From: Hyphomicrobiales bacterium
GTDB taxonomy: Bacteria > Pseudomonadota > Alphaproteobacteria > Rhizobiales > Rhizobiaceae
Direction: 5' to 3'
Length of the DNA stretch: 64,000 nt
Assembly (NCBI GenBank): GCA_900465685.1
Contig: UEGR01000012.1
Span: forward strand, 1-64,000
Part shown: positions 61,453-64,000 of the stretch, in pieces
How positions within the stretch are numbered: the stretch's first letter is position 1
How the letters are laid out: each line of letters opens with the position of its first letter
Program-made: the position numbers and the translations under genes
The notes under the pieces: model-generated
The model's database searches: none
What the model was told of the DNA's origin: nothing
The model's input: the letters and a program-made list of their open reading frames with translations, nothing else

Positions 61453-64000
61453 TCAGTTTTTCCTTGTCTCAGGTAGGTTCATCGCATCGCCTGTTGCATC
61501 TTCTACCTTATTAATAAGCGAACGGATATAGAACAAATTCTGAAACGGCATGAGTTGCCGAAGCTTATGCAAATCTGATTTCGTCGTGTCCCCTGCAAAT
61601 ATTGAGCCAGATACCTGGAATATGTCCGCCACAGCGTCAGGAGTTGGCCCAAAGAAGGCACCGATGACGTTTCGGGACTGATAACGGCTCATTGGTTCTC
61701 CGGTCAGCGCCGAGAGACCAACACGCCCGCGAGAAGCCTTTTCAGCAATATTATTCACGTCCATAAACCATCCAGTCAGGCCGGACTTATCAAACGCTTC
61801 CGCGGCCCAGACTGTCGGGCTATCAGATATCTCACGTCCAGCCGCTGCTTGTTTAGTGGCGTAAACCATCGCACCGAGGGTGAGAGCCGTGACAACGCCG
61901 CTCAAAGTTTCTGCATCCCTCTGTTGAAGTCCTGCTAAAACGACACGCTGCATCGCCGACACGTTGAAGCTTCGAAACTGCCCCACTGTCTTGCCAAGCT
62001 CGGTGCTCATCCACAGCGGCTTATCCTGCCCCGGCGTAACGATAATGCGGTCAACGTCGCGCACGACTGCGGTGCGAAATGCTTCTTTCGCAAGACGATC
62101 ATCCCAGTCAGCGGCTTTGGCGAGCATGACGCCGCTCTGATTGTCTCCGTATTTTGCAAACTGCTTGCTAATGCGCTCAGCCAGATCGGAATTGATCCCC
62201 GCAGATGCCAGCTTGCGGATTTCATTCGGACTGGCCTGCCCTTTGGCCACCTTCTCCGAAGCTCTAAGCAGATTGGTCATGACAACCATGCCGCTGAATT
62301 GCTTCATCGCAGCGTTCCACGGGGCCATGAGAGACACGACACCGAAGCGCGTTCCTGCCGATTTGATGGCACGTTCGAATTTTGTCCCCCGTCCGAACTC
62401 ATCACCGATTTCTGCAAGTGACATGGCGCGGCTGTCGAGGATCATATCGAGCGCCGTTCCTGCGGACTTCACCTCTGCAGCTGCCAGTTTCACTGCTTTC
62501 ATGTTCGATACCAGAGGCGCGAAGCCATCCCGGAATGTCGAAGTCAGACCATGCTTGAGAATGATGCCCGCCATGTCCGGGAAGGCTGAGAGTGTCATGC
62601 CGCCGAGCAAACGGAGATAATTCAGGTTGCGCGCCACGCGACCGGCGCGAAGCACGATGCCATCAGGATTTGAAGGGATTGCATACTGGCCCCGGATACG
62701 GTCGCGCATAGCCTCGATATCGCGGACGGCAGCTTTGCGAGCCTTTTCCAGCCGCTGGCGCTCCTTGGCCTTGGCTTCTGGCGCGGCGGACTTTCCGTCC
62801 TTGCCCATCATCCCATCGACAACGGCAATCTTACGGTTCGCCTCATCGTTAATCTTACGGATTTGCTCGGCCATATCGACAGAACCGAATTTCTTGGCAA
62901 GCTCCACATTTGCCGACATGGTGCGCACCTGAGCGTGGAGCACTTCCTCAATATCCGTGTTGAGGAATTCCTGTATCTTCTTGCTTTCAATACGCAAAAG
63001 ACGCTCTTTCAGAGGCCCGCGAGGGCCTGAGACGATGCTGTCATAAGGGATGCGTCCATCTGCATTGCCGAGAATCGTATCTATCGTTTCGTCTACCAAG
63101 TCTTTTACTTCATCATCCGACAGGCGCGAAAACTCATCAGCCTTTCGGGCTGCGGCGTCCGCCTTGGCATCGGCTTTTCTGGCGATATTTTCCGCATCGC
63201 CAATCTTGGCAGCAGCATTACGCTTGGTGATAAAATAGTCATTCAGAATTCGTGCGAAATCAGAGCGATACGCGGCGATCTTATCCTTATTGTACATGCG
63301 GAAAAGATGAGATACGTCTGCCTCAACCGCGATATCTTTGGGGAAAAGTCGCGCTTCAATCGCTGCATTCTTCATTGCGTTATCAATCTGACGATAGACC
63401 TTCGCGGCTTCCGCGACTTCTGGAATAGCATGAGCATCCCCAGAGAAAGCAGCCCTACCGACTTCCTCTTTAAACTGCTTGTAGGTTAGCTTGTCACCGC
63501 CAGTGATGCGCTGCATTTCCGAGCGCATAGGCGCAAGACGGCGCTGCCACCCGGACGGATCAGGCGTACCATGGAAATATTTCGCGTAAGCCGTGTCCAT
63601 CTGCTGTAAGCTATCAGCAAGCGGAGCCTGCCACATCTTCATTCTGGTTTCGACTGATCCGCCTATTTCCGTTGCCACGCCCTGCGCATTGGCGCTGTAT
63701 TCCAGCGGGGTTTCCGCCAATTGGCGTACTGTCTGGCGCGTGGTGTCGAAATCGGACAGCTGCGAGCGAATGAGCGGGTCTTGCGACCGGACGCCCCATA
63801 GTTTGTTGATGACCGCCTCGTCCTTCAACTGCAACGGGCCAATGTCCCGCGCCGCGGCGCCTGCTGACTGAGCGCCGGAACTACCACCGAATACGGCATT
63901 GTCGGCCTCGGTGAATGCCTTGCCCTGCCCCTCAATCTTTCGAGAAAGAGCCGATGCTTCTGCCTGCGACAAATACCGGCCAACAAGCGTTCCAAGAGCG
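61453..64000 (-). CDS. Large Ala-rich phage protein, probable virion/ejection protein (partial)
   Basis: The frame is open to the right edge, so the gene continues beyond the window; at least 848 residues are visible. A TTG at 63972 would be an internal start, but coding-like sequence continues before it (ALGTLVGRYL). The protein is soluble, helical and rich in Ala, Lys, Arg and Glu, with an Ala/Lys/Asp coiled-coil stretch (IARKADAKADAAARKADEFS) and later hydrophobic segments (MTLSAFPDMAGIIL; GVVTALTLGAMVYATK). Size and place next to the immunity locus match P22 gp16-like ejection proteins, but no sequence family is recognised. Confidence 0.55.
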   Translation of the reverse strand, partial: ALGTLVGRYLSQAEASALSRKIEGQGKAFTEADNAVFGGSSGAQSAGAAARDIGPLQLKDEAVINKLWGVRSQDPLIRSQLSDFDTTRQTVRQLAETPLEYSANAQGVATEIGGSVETRMKMWQAPLADSLQQMDTAYAKYFHGTPDPSGWQRRLAPMRSEMQRITGGDKLTYKQFKEEVGRAAFSGDAHAIPEVAEAAKVYRQIDNAMKNAAIEARLFPKDIAVEADVSHLFRMYNKDKIAAYRSDFARILNDYFITKRNAAAKIGDAENIARKADAKADAAARKADEFSRLSDDEVKDLVDETIDTILGNADGRIPYDSIVSGPRGPLKERLLRIESKKIQEFLNTDIEEVLHAQVRTMSANVELAKKFGSVDMAEQIRKINDEANRKIAVVDGMMGKDGKSAAPEAKAKERQRLEKARKAAVRDIEAMRDRIRGQYAIPSNPDGIVLRAGRVARNLNYLRLLGGMTLSAFPDMAGIILKHGLTSTFRDGFAPLVSNMKAVKLAAAEVKSAGTALDMILDSRAMSLAEIGDEFGRGTKFERAIKSAGTRFGVVSLMAPWNAAMKQFSGMVVMTNLLRASEKVAKGQASPNEIRKLASAGINSDLAERISKQFAKYGDNQSGVMLAKAADWDDRLAKEAFRTAVVRDVDRIIVTPGQDKPLWMSTELGKTVGQFRSFNVSAMQRVVLAGLQQRDAETLSGVVTALTLGAMVYATKQAAAGREISDSPTVWAAEAFDKSGLTGWFMDVNNIAEKASRGRVGLSALTGEPMSRYQSRNVIGAFFGPTPDAVADIFQVSGSIFAGDTTKSDLHKLRQLMPFQNLFYIRSLINKVEDATGDAMNLPETRKN

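Overview
The window looks like chromosomal DNA of an alphaproteobacterium of the family Brucellaceae (Brucella/Ochrobactrum group). This rests on protein families and gene order I recognise: plsX-fabH-ihfA-merR, nrdR-ribD-ribE-ribH-nusB, a general L-amino-acid transporter (aapJQMP), a MarR regulator beside an L,D-transpeptidase as in rhizobial LdtR/LdtP pairs, a DUF982 protein, and a dispersed palindromic repeat of a type common in Rhizobiales. No database search was possible, so the species is an inference. The prophage at the right end would fit an environmental Ochrobactrum-like strain better than a classical Brucella.

Region 1 (1-25.8 kb) is core chromosome. It holds envelope lipid genes (plsX, fabH), DNA architecture (ihfA), outer-membrane assembly (bamE), a proton-pumping pyrophosphatase (hppA), the riboflavin/nrdR/nusB operon, glyA, an L,D-transpeptidase with its probable regulator, hemB, an RDD membrane protein, the leucyl-transferase bpt, parC, an exported protein of unknown function and aspS. 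Region 2 (26-46 kb) continues with rnd, the ppk-ppx polyphosphate operon, a small zinc-finger protein, a flavin monooxygenase, a cluster of VOC/HxlR/SRPBCC/ArsR/GNAT genes, the aap transporter, a PAP2 phosphatase, metC and several small envelope proteins next to an SPFH protein.

Region 3 (46-49 kb) is gene-sparse and AT-richer. It has short unknown genes with strong ribosome binding sites, tiny one-helix membrane proteins, a row of terminator-like hairpins and a cspA gene with a long leader.

Region 4 (about 49.05 kb to the right edge) is one end of a prophage. Read on the minus strand from the right edge it runs: a large Ala-rich protein (probably a virion/ejection protein), a small membrane protein, a higBA toxin-antitoxin pair, a divergent pair of ribbon-helix-helix repressors around three operator boxes, a Rha/KilAC antirepressor with two small downstream genes, a tailspike, a three-module glycosyltransferase and an acyltransferase (probable lysogenic conversion), and a holin/SAR-endolysin/Rz/Rz1 lysis cassette. 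The order virion protein - mnt/arc/ant-like locus - tailspike - surface-modification genes resembles the right end of Salmonella phage P22 although the proteins are different. This P22-like immunity and conversion module in an alphaproteobacterium is the most interesting item in the window. The integrase, the capsid and packaging genes and the far attachment site are not in the window.
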